From positions 1 through 5,055 of the forward strand of contig WLHM01000125.1 in assembly GCA_009702725.1 (NCBI GenBank): 5,055 nt of DNA, written 5' to 3'. This stretch comes from Actinomycetota bacterium. GTDB lineage: Bacteria > Actinomycetota > Actinomycetes > S36-B12. Below the pieces are notes generated by a model. It saw nothing but the letters and a program-made list of their open reading frames with translations, was not told where the DNA came from and did not search any database. The stretch's first letter is position 1, and every line of letters begins with the position of its first letter. A program made the translations under genes and the position numbers. Shown here piece after piece: positions 1-5,055 of this stretch.

Positions 1-537
1 CTTACCGTCAATTGACTCCCAAATGTGCTTGGGGAGAATGAAGACAAAGAGGTGGTCCATTACCGGATTTGGCTTGGATATTTCAATTCTGACGGTGAGG
101 TCATCTACTGCTTCTGCACGCACCATGCCGGCAACATAAGAACCGAAGTTCGTTTTTTCGTACTTGCCGTCGATGATGCGATTAAAGGTGTACGCGACAT
201 CGGCTGCCGTAAGCGGCACACCGTCACTCCACTTCATGCCAGGGCGCAGGTTGTAAGTCCAGAACTTACCGTCGGCCGACTCCTCCCAAGACTCTGCCAA
301 ACCTGGGACGATCGAGAAATCGTCGGCCGCGTATTGGGTCAGAGTTGGGTACTGGAGCGTGAAAGTCTCATATGCGAGAGAGGACAGCCCGGTGAACGGG
401 TTCGCGGAGTCTATGTCTTCGCCAATTCCGATGGTTAGCACCACGGGCTCATCGGCGGCCACAGAAGTTAGCCCTGCGAAAGGCAGGCTTATCGCAACGG
501 TTAAAAATGCGGCACCCAGCAGGCGAATCCTCGACAT
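1..537 (-). CDS. ABC transporter solute-binding protein, SBP_bac_5 (peptide/opine/nickel) type, N-terminal part; runs off left edge
   Basis: Reading leftward from ATG (535-537) gives 179 codons without a stop up to the window edge, so the C-terminal two thirds or so are missing (family members are usually 500-600 residues). Residues 1-28 look like a Sec signal peptide: basic MSRIRLL, a hydrophobic stretch, and a VAA cleavage site before DEPVV. There is no lipobox Cys, so it would be a soluble or otherwise anchored exported protein. Residues 34-48 (LTIGIGEDIDSANPF) and 78-122 (PGLAESWE, then the WTYNLRPGMKWSDGVPLTA block, then DVAYTFNRI) are the classic start of the family-5 binding fold, followed by PNPVMDHL and LPKHIW. 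The start is well supported: AGGAG lies 5 nt upstream. The gene follows the oxygenase on the same strand after 53 bp, suggesting uptake of that pathway's substrate; permease and ATPase genes would be expected further left. The ligand cannot be told from this fragment. The family is secure; the ligand is unknown. Confidence 0.95.
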   Translation of the reverse strand, partial: MSRIRLLGAAFLTVAISLPFAGLTSVAADEPVVLTIGIGEDIDSANPFTGLSSLAYETFTLQYPTLTQYAADDFSIVPGLAESWEESADGKFWTYNLRPGMKWSDGVPLTAADVAYTFNRIIDGKYEKTNFGSYVAGMVRAEAVDDLTVRIEISKPNPVMDHLFVFILPKHIWESIDGK

Positions 538-542
538 CTTAA

Positions 543-547
543 CTCCT
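543..547 (-). promoter_or_regulatory. Ribosome binding site of the solute-binding protein gene
   Basis: The minus strand reads AGGAG, then TTAAG, then ATG. This is the clearest Shine-Dalgarno sequence of the leftward genes that sits in front of an ATG, and it fixes the start at 537. A strong own site after a 53-bp gap suggests that the binding protein is translated independently, and perhaps at a higher level than the enzymes upstream. Confidence 0.8.
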
Positions 548-555
548 ATTGAATA

Positions 556-581
556 AGTTGCTTCTGGTTAACCAACTAGGC
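556..581. promoter_or_regulatory. Palindrome TGGTTAACCA with flanking AACTAGGC motif between oxygenase and binding-protein genes
   Basis: Bases 565-574 form a perfect 10-bp palindrome, TGGTTAACCA. An overlapping alternative pairing exists between AGTTG (556-560) and CAACT (573-577). The right side continues into CAACTAGGC (573-581), a 9-mer that also occurs at 3688-3696 in the divergent promoter region. The site lies in the 53-bp gap upstream of the binding-protein gene. It has no T-run, so it does not look like an intrinsic terminator. It may be an operator or an RNA processing or stabilising element; function is inferred from position only. Confidence 0.35.
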
Positions 582-590
582 CCTTTTCTA

Positions 591-1649
591 TCACTTCTCG
601 AGCCGCGGAAGGAGCCAACGCCTGATATCCAATGAACTATTTTCCATTGGCGCGTACCAGCCCCCTCGGAAATATCGGGAATTCATGCCCCGCTGTACCG
701 ACTCGCAAATGGCCCAATCCTGCAAATTCACGAGATCCCAGAGATCTCCGGCATCCGATGGGTTAAAAGTCGGCTTTGCTACCTCATCCGGAGCAAAGAG
801 GAGTTCACAGACCACTCGGGTGCTATTTGCCGCTAGGGGTACCAGGAGGTACGAGGCCGCGTGCTCGGCGGACAGACTGAGCAACAAATTTGGGTAGATC
901 AGCTCACCTTTGTGCTTGACCCGCTCATGCTCGTCAAGGTCGGGAAAGGGTGCACGATCACTCGTGCCGCTCATCGTGAAGGTCCAAGCGCCCTCCCGAT
1001 GGGGGACGCCGTCCTCCCATGGGATGTCGATACCACCACCGCCGAAGGCTGGAACTAGCCGACAGAGTTCAGGGTGCACCGGACCACAGTGATAGCACTC
1101 GTTGTAATTCTCGGCAATCACTTTCCAGTTCGCTTGAACTTCGTAGGTAAAGCGCAGACCCACCGCTAGCTCACCAAGTGGATAACGCTTAACCCGCTCG
1201 GGTACGTCACCCAATTGCGCCAGCAAAGTGTGCTTTGGATCTTCAGCCAGCCAAAGCCAACCACCCCAACTCTCAACCGCCAATGCGGTGAGTTTGAAAT
1301 CTGCTAGATTGATGTCTTCAGCATGCGGTGCATGCATTAATGAACCGTCAAGGCTGTAGGTCCAAGAGTGATACGGGCAGCGCAGCGCTTTCATCTCACC
1401 GGGTGGGCAATTTTCAGGTAATAGTTGAGATCCGCGATGGCGGCATACATTTGCATGAGCGTGCAAGCCTCCATCATGGGTAACGATGATGGATTCACCA
1501 TAGAAATCGACTACGGCAATGCGCCCCGCATGAGTTAGGCCGAGTTCGTCAAGGCGGCCGACACAAGTCCACTGCCCGCGCAGCATGTTGCGCTCACGAA
1601 GAAATGACCCCTGATCTACGTAATGCTCTCTAGGCAGTGCGGCTTCCAT
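591..1649 (-). CDS. Rieske non-heme iron oxygenase, alpha (catalytic) subunit, CntA/GbcA-like
   Basis: This 352-residue protein is the catalytic subunit of a ring-hydroxylating or N-demethylating type oxygenase. The N-terminal Rieske domain (about 25-140) binds a [2Fe-2S] cluster through C69-x-H71 and C91-x2-H94 (CRH and CPYH). The catalytic domain follows: NWKVIAENYNECYHCGPVHP (174-193) supplies H187 and H192 and E184, and D311 in LQDWAICESVQRG completes the 2-His-1-carboxylate iron site. The residue between the two centres is Glu (E184), as in carnitine oxygenase CntA and glycine betaine oxygenase GbcA, whereas most aromatic-ring dioxygenases have Asp. This favours a quaternary or N-methylated amine substrate but does not prove it. 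The start at ATG 1649 keeps the family's N-terminal helix (LPREHYVDQGSFLRER), although no Shine-Dalgarno is visible; with the hydrolase stop only 16 bp upstream, translational coupling is likely. It needs a ferredoxin-reductase partner, which is not in this window. Slightly short for the family but with all ligands intact. Confidence 0.96.
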   Translation of the reverse strand: MEAALPREHYVDQGSFLRERNMLRGQWTCVGRLDELGLTHAGRIAVVDFYGESIIVTHDGGLHAHANVCRHRGSQLLPENCPPGEMKALRCPYHSWTYSLDGSLMHAPHAEDINLADFKLTALAVESWGGWLWLAEDPKHTLLAQLGDVPERVKRYPLGELAVGLRFTYEVQANWKVIAENYNECYHCGPVHPELCRLVPAFGGGGIDIPWEDGVPHREGAWTFTMSGTSDRAPFPDLDEHERVKHKGELIYPNLLLSLSAEHAASYLLVPLAANSTRVVCELLFAPDEVAKPTFNPSDAGDLWDLVNLQDWAICESVQRGMNSRYFRGGWYAPMENSSLDIRRWLLPRLEK

Positions 1650-1665
1650 TGGATAAGTATGCCCG

Positions 1666-3522
1666 TTAGGCCCGCGGAAAGGAACGCTGCCAGTGCTGCT
1701 CAGCTACGAGTTCTAGTCCGTCATGCACCGTGATGTCCATGGTGACTTCATAGGTTTCACCGGCTGTCACCACATCCATAATTGAATGCACGGTGGCGCT
1801 CACCTCGGGAAAGCGCAGCGTGAATTCCACATCAGAATGGGCGCGCTGTTCGAAGGTACGGGTATCGATACTTACCCACCCGTCATACCGTTCACTCGCA
1901 GTGCCAAACGGGGTTTCGTAGGTTGACGCAGAACCCACTACGCATCTGGTGATGCGGTTTACGACATCGCGCTCAAGTTGCCAAATGACGCCTTCGGTAC
2001 TTTCATTTGATTGCAGATCACCCGGTGCGAAAACGGGTATGGGAAGGGATGGATCAGCTTCATAAATCGGCAGGGTGAGGGTGGCACCGCGCAGGGTCAG
2101 AGTGCCCGGACCGCCCGGTGCAACGACATTTGGCCAGTCGGCGCCCGCGACGCTGACGCGCAAGGTACGACCGGCTTGCCACTGCCACGCGGTTGCTTCA
2201 AGTTCTACATCTACTTCACCGGTTGGACCAATCAATAGCGTGCCGCGGGTTACCAGAGTTGAGGTGCCGTCCAGTGCTACATCACATAAGCGAACCGCAA
2301 TTATCGGATGCGGGCAGGTAGCAGTGACGTGTGCCTGCAGGTGCACACTGCCCGCGATCTCTAGCGGCTCAGCTATCTCAATGTCCCAAGTGATACTCGC
2401 TGCATCATCAAATCGCTGATCATCAGGCTGGCCATAGGGCAGGTGCCCCGCGCAGGAAATCCACGCGGCCATCCCAACATCGGGACGCACTACATAAGTG
2501 GGTTGGTCGGCTAACGTGATCTTGCGTTCACTCGAACGACTTGACGGCCAGACGTCAGAACGCCATTGGCCTGGCACCGTGTCAAGTACCGGGTCTGGTG
2601 CATGCGAGTAACGGCAGAACCAAGTGTGCGGTAACACCCACGATGTCTCGCCATCTCGAAGGTGCTCATTGAAGAAAGCTGCCATCTCAGCAACATGGTC
2701 AATACGCGGACCGGGCGCACTTGAGTTTGGCGCAGCATGGGCCCAGGGCCCAGCGAGCAGCCGAGTCGGGGCATTGATTGCTGCGACGGTTCGAAATGAG
2801 GTATTGCGGTACCCATCGGCCCAGCCCGCAACGATCATCGTCGGAATATTGATACGGTCGTAATCGGGGCGCACCGAGCCTTGGCGCCAATATGAATCAT
2901 CTTCAGGGTGTGCTAGCCAAGTAAAAAGCCAAGGCTCATTCTCACCAACTCGTCGCAGCCATTCGGCGCGCCAAGTATCGCCCCAAATCTCGGGTACCGG
3001 GGGCAGTAAATTCATGGGAGCCATGTAGTGGCAGTAGTCAACGAGGTCGAGCCACTTGCGGGCACCGCCCATCTGATGCACGTCGTCAGTGAATCGATCA
3101 TCGGTGGCGTAGATGGGCACAATGGCCTTCAAATGCGCTGGTCGCTCGCAGGCAAGTTGGAAGGAATTGAAGCCGCCGTATGAAGTTCCAAACATCCCGA
3201 TATTGCCGGTGCACCATGATTGCTCTGCCAGCCAGGCAATAACCTCAGTGAGATCACTTCGCTCCGCAATCGGGTATTCATCAGTCGCTAGGCCACCGCT
3301 ACTGCCGGTGCCTCGAACATCGACCCGCGCAACGGCGAAACCAAATTCTGTCGCGAATCTTTCATACTCAGGCCGCCAACTAGCTGTCATGTCGTCCTTG
3401 CGATAAGGCAAGGCTTCAAGGATGCAAGGGGCCGGCTGCTCAGCCGGCAAAAAGAGGCTGACAGATAGACGAACACCATCGCGCACCGTTATGAAGTCGC
3501 GAATCAAATCCCACTCCCCCAA
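1666..3522 (-). CDS. CocE/NonD family alpha/beta hydrolase (X-Pro dipeptidyl-peptidase S15-like)
   Basis: A 618-residue hydrolase of esters or amides, related to cocaine esterase and S15 acyl-peptidases. The catalytic domain covers about 1-330: RDGVRLSVSLFLP start, LPYRKDD with Y40 as the likely oxyanion-hole tyrosine, DVRGTGSSGG (68-77), the nucleophile elbow GTSYGGF with S114, D236 in AGWADGYRN and H262 in GPWAHAAPN, with a helical cap between S114 and D236. A beta-rich jelly-roll domain (PepX_C type) follows at about 345-485. Residues about 500-618 form an extra C-terminal beta-rich region beyond the end of classical CocE (574 residues). There is no signal peptide, so it is probably cytoplasmic. 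The frame is closed by TAG at 3538-3540, and the first possible start is TTG 3522, which has no ribosome site. TTG 3507 (residue 6) is preceded by GGGGGAG at 6 nt and gives MIRDFITVRDGVRL; I prefer it, so the true protein is probably 613 residues. It is first of the leftward genes and tightly linked to the oxygenase. The substrate is unknown. Confidence 0.96.
   Translation of the reverse strand: MGEWDLIRDFITVRDGVRLSVSLFLPAEQPAPCILEALPYRKDDMTASWRPEYERFATEFGFAVARVDVRGTGSSGGLATDEYPIAERSDLTEVIAWLAEQSWCTGNIGMFGTSYGGFNSFQLACERPAHLKAIVPIYATDDRFTDDVHQMGGARKWLDLVDYCHYMAPMNLLPPVPEIWGDTWRAEWLRRVGENEPWLFTWLAHPEDDSYWRQGSVRPDYDRINIPTMIVAGWADGYRNTSFRTVAAINAPTRLLAGPWAHAAPNSSAPGPRIDHVAEMAAFFNEHLRDGETSWVLPHTWFCRYSHAPDPVLDTVPGQWRSDVWPSSRSSERKITLADQPTYVVRPDVGMAAWISCAGHLPYGQPDDQRFDDAASITWDIEIAEPLEIAGSVHLQAHVTATCPHPIIAVRLCDVALDGTSTLVTRGTLLIGPTGEVDVELEATAWQWQAGRTLRVSVAGADWPNVVAPGGPGTLTLRGATLTLPIYEADPSLPIPVFAPGDLQSNESTEGVIWQLERDVVNRITRCVVGSASTYETPFGTASERYDGWVSIDTRTFEQRAHSDVEFTLRFPEVSATVHSIMDVVTAGETYEVTMDITVHDGLELVAEQHWQRSFPRA
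3514..3520 (-). promoter_or_regulatory. Probable ribosome binding site deciding a TTG start for the hydrolase
   Basis: The minus strand reads GGGGGAG, then six bases TGGGAT, then TTG (3505-3507). This purine-rich run lies inside the longest ORF, between its first TTG (3522) and the in-frame TTG at residue 6. Its spacing is right for the second one, and nothing like it precedes the first. Starting at 3507 loses only five residues, none conserved in the family as I know it. Confidence 0.6.
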
Positions 3523-3537
3523 CGTATGTAGATCCGG

Positions 3538-3612
3538 CTAATGTAGCTCGGACTCGGTCACCGCCATCAACGGGACCGAGACTGCGATGACGCCCCACGC
3601 TACCTTCACCAT
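3538..3612 (-). CDS. Possible 24-residue upstream ORF (leader peptide) ahead of the hydrolase
   Basis: ATG at 3610-3612 opens a 24-codon frame beginning MVKVAWGVIA and ending TESELH before TAG at 3538-3540. Six of 24 residues are Val, and the middle is hydrophobic with an acidic tail. The stop lies 15 bp before the first possible TTG of the hydrolase, in the same frame. A TAGAAT hexamer ends 9 bp before the ATG, so a transcript made from it would start almost at the ATG (leaderless or nearly so). The hairpin at 3553-3580 lies inside the ORF. I do not recognise the peptide, and an ORF this short can arise by chance; it could be a leader peptide, a small membrane protein or nothing. Confidence 0.25.
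   Translation of the reverse strand: MVKVAWGVIAVSVPLMAVTESELH
3553..3580. promoter_or_regulatory. Bulged 10-bp hairpin / inverted repeat in the hydrolase leader
   Basis: The outer arms CTCGGTC (3553-3559) and GACCGAG (3574-3580) pair perfectly. After a single bulged A (3560), the inner arms CCG (3561-3563) and CGG (3571-3573) add three more pairs around a 7-nt loop. No T-run follows on either strand, so it is not a standard intrinsic terminator. As DNA it could be an operator; as RNA it would sit in the 5' leader of the hydrolase message, some 30 nt before its ribosome site. The structure is seen in the sequence; the function is inferred. Confidence 0.45.
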
Positions 3613-3621
3613 GTGTCCAAA

Positions 3622-3627
3622 ATTCTA
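3622..3627 (-). promoter_or_regulatory. Candidate -10 element (TAGAAT) for the leftward genes
   Basis: Reading leftward the hexamer TAGAAT matches the TATAAT consensus at five of six positions and fits the TANNNT pattern. The best -35 at a sensible distance is poor (TTACCC, 18 bp upstream). The predicted start of transcription, about 3614-3616, lies right at the ATG of the small upstream ORF. Moderate to low confidence, as it rests on one hexamer. Confidence 0.35.
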
Positions 3628-3662
3628 TTGCTGCTGCAACCTTCGGGGTAATTCTCGAGCCA

Positions 3663-3680
3663 TAGTTACTAAGCTAACTA
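3663..3680. promoter_or_regulatory. Operator-like palindrome TAGTTA-N6-TAACTA upstream of the MFS gene
   Basis: TAGTTA (3663-3668) and TAACTA (3675-3680) are perfect inverted copies separated by six bases, an 18-bp dyad typical in size for a dimeric repressor such as a TetR- or GntR-type protein. It lies 47 bp before the GTG of the transporter, and it overlaps a TAAGCT that fits TANNNT on the plus strand. The right arm runs into the first of two AACTAG copies. The regulator is not identified. Confidence 0.4.
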
Positions 3681-3727
3681 GCCTCCGCAACTAGGCTGAG
3701 GGCTTTGGCTCCGCGGCTGATGAAACC

Positions 3728-4954
3728 GTGCCCTTTACCGAATGGAGAAAGTTGAGCAATTCACTCCTTACCTCTGAACGCAAGTGGACCTTGGCCGCCA
3801 TGGGTTCAAGCCTCATTGGTATCGGGCTCGCGCGTTTGGCGTTCAACCCGTTGCAAGCCGCACTCGTCGAGTCCGGCTGGTTCACCGATGGGGCCGCCGC
3901 GTACTTAGCCGACGGGAATCTCATCGGCTATGTGCTCGGTGCTCTGGTCGCAAAATGGCTCGCTCAGCGCGTGCCGACAATAATGCTCCTGCGAATCATG
4001 ATGATCGCCGTATCACTTTCATTCTTGCTTTGCTTTAGTGAATCACTGCCTTTCTTCTGGTTCTTCTTTTGGCGCCTCGTATCAGGGATCGCTGGTGGCG
4101 TCATCATGGTTGTCGCTTCGCCAACGGTCCTTGCTTACATAGCACCAGAGCGGCGCGGTGTTATAGGCCAGATGTCCTTATACGGCCTTGCAATTGGCGT
4201 TCTCGTTGCCGGCACCTTCGTACCACAGCTACTGACACAAGGACCAACAACCGTGTGGTTGGGAGTGGGCCTTATCTGCTTAGTCATTACGGCGCTGACT
4301 TGGCGGCTATGGCCACCAGCACCAAAGGCACCGGACATAAAACCTGCTAAAACCAAAGCGCCACGCTCCGCCTACCGCCTATGGCTCGAATACGGCCTCG
4401 TTGCTGTAGGCGTGGTGACACACATGGTTTTTCTCGTGCCATACCTTGAACAAAATTTGCAGATGTCCTCCGGGGTGGCATCCCAGTTCTTTTTGGTCTA
4501 CGCAGCCGGTGCACTAACGGGGCCATTCTTATTCGCGTATCTGGCTAACCGCCTTGGAATCCACAGCACGCAACGCATCGCCATGCCAATCTTGTTAGCA
4601 GCCAATGCCGCGATGTTTTTTCTGTCGTTTTCGTACTTCGGCGTCGGACTCTCATGCTTCCTAGCGGGGCTTTGCTTGCCTGGAATTATTTCGATCTTTT
4701 TGGGTCTCTCGCAAGAATTAGCCCAGGGTGACCCCCTTAAGCATCGAGCAATCTGGGGAACCGCCACCGTGGTCTTTGCGGTTACGCAAGCGGGCGTGGG
4801 CTACGTAACAGCTTTCATGCTCACCAACTTCGGTGTCGCCTACAAAGAACTCTTCGCGGCCGCGACCGTCTCCGTGGCTCTCGCTATCGTGATCGATTTG
4901 CTCCCACGGAAACAACACCGCAAAGATTTGGAGTCGGTGCGAGAGGATGCCTAA
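3728..4954 (+). CDS. MFS transporter, YbfB/YjiJ (MFS_4) family
   Basis: A 408-residue polytopic inner-membrane transporter of usual length, with about twelve hydrophobic segments in two halves and a basic, Pro/Lys-rich central loop (about 196-214). TM1 holds GIGLARLAFNPLQ (31-43), corresponding to the GIGRFxYTPLLP signature of the family, followed by YLADGNLIGYVLGAL (59-73) in TM2. TM4 has FWRLVSGIAGG (114-124), the cytoplasmic turn has APERRG (139-144), and TM11 contains the WGTATVVFAVTQAGVGY stretch (343-359). The substrate of this family is mostly unknown, and efflux or uptake cannot be told apart here. GTG 3728 is the most upstream possible start (TAG at 3692-3694 closes the frame) but lacks a clear ribosome site. 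TTG 3752 has GGAG four bases before it and would remove eight residues without touching TM1. ATG 3800 would cut into TM1 and is unlikely. It is divergent from the hydrolase and abuts the next gene. Confidence 0.94.
   Translation: MPFTEWRKLSNSLLTSERKWTLAAMGSSLIGIGLARLAFNPLQAALVESGWFTDGAAAYLADGNLIGYVLGALVAKWLAQRVPTIMLLRIMMIAVSLSFLLCFSESLPFFWFFFWRLVSGIAGGVIMVVASPTVLAYIAPERRGVIGQMSLYGLAIGVLVAGTFVPQLLTQGPTTVWLGVGLICLVITALTWRLWPPAPKAPDIKPAKTKAPRSAYRLWLEYGLVAVGVVTHMVFLVPYLEQNLQMSSGVASQFFLVYAAGALTGPFLFAYLANRLGIHSTQRIAMPILLAANAAMFFLSFSYFGVGLSCFLAGLCLPGIISIFLGLSQELAQGDPLKHRAIWGTATVVFAVTQAGVGYVTAFMLTNFGVAYKELFAAATVSVALAIVIDLLPRKQHRKDLESVREDA
4941..4947 (+). promoter_or_regulatory. Ribosome binding site for the second rightward gene
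   Basis: GAGAGGA lies inside the last codons of the first transporter, 7 nt before the GTG at 4955. It supports that start, in preference to the ATG at 4947-4949, whose frame stops after ten codons. Confidence 0.6.
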
Positions 4955-5055
4955 GTGCCCACCGAAGATCGCGACATAAGACAGGGCGCTGATCTACCAA
5001 TTAACACTTGGTTCACTCCGGGGGTTCGCGGGATCGGCTCGGCATCATTCCTTTC
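4955..5055 (+). CDS. Start of a second MFS-type transporter, N-terminal 33 residues; runs off right edge
   Basis: GTG at 4955-4957 follows the TAA of the first transporter with no gap, and the frame stays open to the window end. The peptide starts MPTEDRDIRQGADLPINTWF and continues TPGVRGIGSASFL. The PGVRGIxxASFL phrase recalls the start of TM1 in MFS permeases whose next residues are typically SDLGHE; these lie beyond the edge, so the family call rests on about 13 residues. The short charged N-terminus before a glycine-rich helix fits a membrane protein. The abutting arrangement (TAAGTG) implies one transcript and translational coupling with the first transporter. That a gene starts here is fairly safe; that it is MFS is moderately so. 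Confidence 0.65.
   Translation, partial: MPTEDRDIRQGADLPINTWFTPGVRGIGSASFL

Larger units (their letters stand above)
3523..3727. promoter_or_regulatory. Divergent intergenic regulatory region between the hydrolase and MFS genes
   Basis: This 205-bp gap separates the two divergently transcribed groups and must hold promoters for both. It contains an imperfect 10-bp hairpin (3553-3580), a -10-like TAGAAT reading leftward (3622-3627), a TAGTTA-N6-TAACTA palindrome (3663-3680), and two AACTAG copies 13 bp apart (3676-3681 and 3689-3694). Reading rightward, TTGCTG (3628-3633) and TAATTC (3649-3654) with 15-bp spacing make only a weak promoter candidate. No regulator gene is present in the window, so which protein binds here is unknown. 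Confidence 0.6.

Noticed and set aside
25..438. 137-residue open frame on the plus strand opposite the binding-protein gene
   Set aside because: The minus strand encodes a clear signal peptide and SBP_bac_5 sequence here; the plus-strand product has no recognisable domain.
551..590. Terminator or separate promoter between the oxygenase and the binding-protein gene
   Set aside because: There is a palindrome but no T-run, and no convincing -35/-10 pair could be found in the 53-bp gap.
1584..1586. Internal ATG (residue 22) as the oxygenase start
   Set aside because: It would drop the N-terminal helix (LPREHYVDQGSFLRER) that matches related oxygenases, and it has no better ribosome site.
2011..2863. 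Several open frames of 63-114 residues on both strands within the hydrolase gene
   Set aside because: They overlap a fully supported 618-residue gene and show Arg/Pro/Ser-rich composition typical of out-of-frame reading.
3553..3580. Intrinsic terminator at the hairpin in the divergent region
   Set aside because: No run of T follows the stem on either strand, and no gene ends there.
3720..3754. ATG at 3720 as a start for the MFS gene
   Set aside because: It is out of frame with the transporter and stops after eleven codons.
3800..3802. ATG at 3800 as a start for the MFS gene
   Set aside because: It would remove the first part of TM1 and has no ribosome site.
3691..3924. 77-residue minus-strand frame across the start of the MFS gene
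   Set aside because: It is antisense to the conserved N-terminal region of the transporter, and no family features are visible.
1..5055. CRISPR array, tRNA, insertion sequence or prophage elements
   Set aside because: No spaced direct repeats, cloverleaf, transposase or terminal inverted repeats were seen; almost all bases belong to the five genes described.

Overview
This is a gene-dense bacterial window of moderate GC content (a little over half by eye) with no rRNA, tRNA, CRISPR array or insertion sequence that I can see. Non-ATG starts are common: TTG for the hydrolase, GTG or TTG for the first transporter, GTG for the second. The style of the genes would suit a free-living heterotroph, possibly an actinobacterium. 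I cannot fix the taxon from the sequence alone.

Layout. Two gene groups diverge from a 205-bp intergenic region (3523-3727). Leftward on the minus strand come a CocE/NonD-type alpha/beta hydrolase (1666-3522), a Rieske non-heme iron oxygenase alpha subunit (591-1649, 16 bp after the hydrolase), and the first 179 codons of an extracellular solute-binding protein of the peptide/nickel (SBP_bac_5) type (537 to 1, running off the left edge). Rightward on the plus strand come a complete YbfB/YjiJ-type MFS transporter (3728-4954) and, starting on the next base, the first 33 codons of what looks like a second MFS transporter (4955 to the right edge).

How the genes may work together. The minus-strand set combines uptake (binding protein), hydrolysis of an ester or amide (CocE type) and oxidative attack (Rieske oxygenase). 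The oxygenase carries a Glu in the ENYxECYHC motif, as in the CntA/GbcA-like enzymes that oxidise quaternary or N-methylated amines. A plausible reading is a small catabolic cluster for an esterified or amide-linked, probably N-methylated compound, with the divergent transporters moving substrate or product. This is inference: the reductase partner of the oxygenase is not in the window and the substrate is unknown.

Regulatory region. The divergent intergenic region holds a bulged 10-bp hairpin, a separate palindrome (TAGTTA-N6-TAACTA), a repeated AACTAGGC-like motif also found in front of the binding-protein gene, a good -10 hexamer for the leftward genes, and a possible 24-codon, Val-rich upstream ORF that would be nearly leaderless. 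These are the least ordinary parts of the window. The genes themselves belong to known families.
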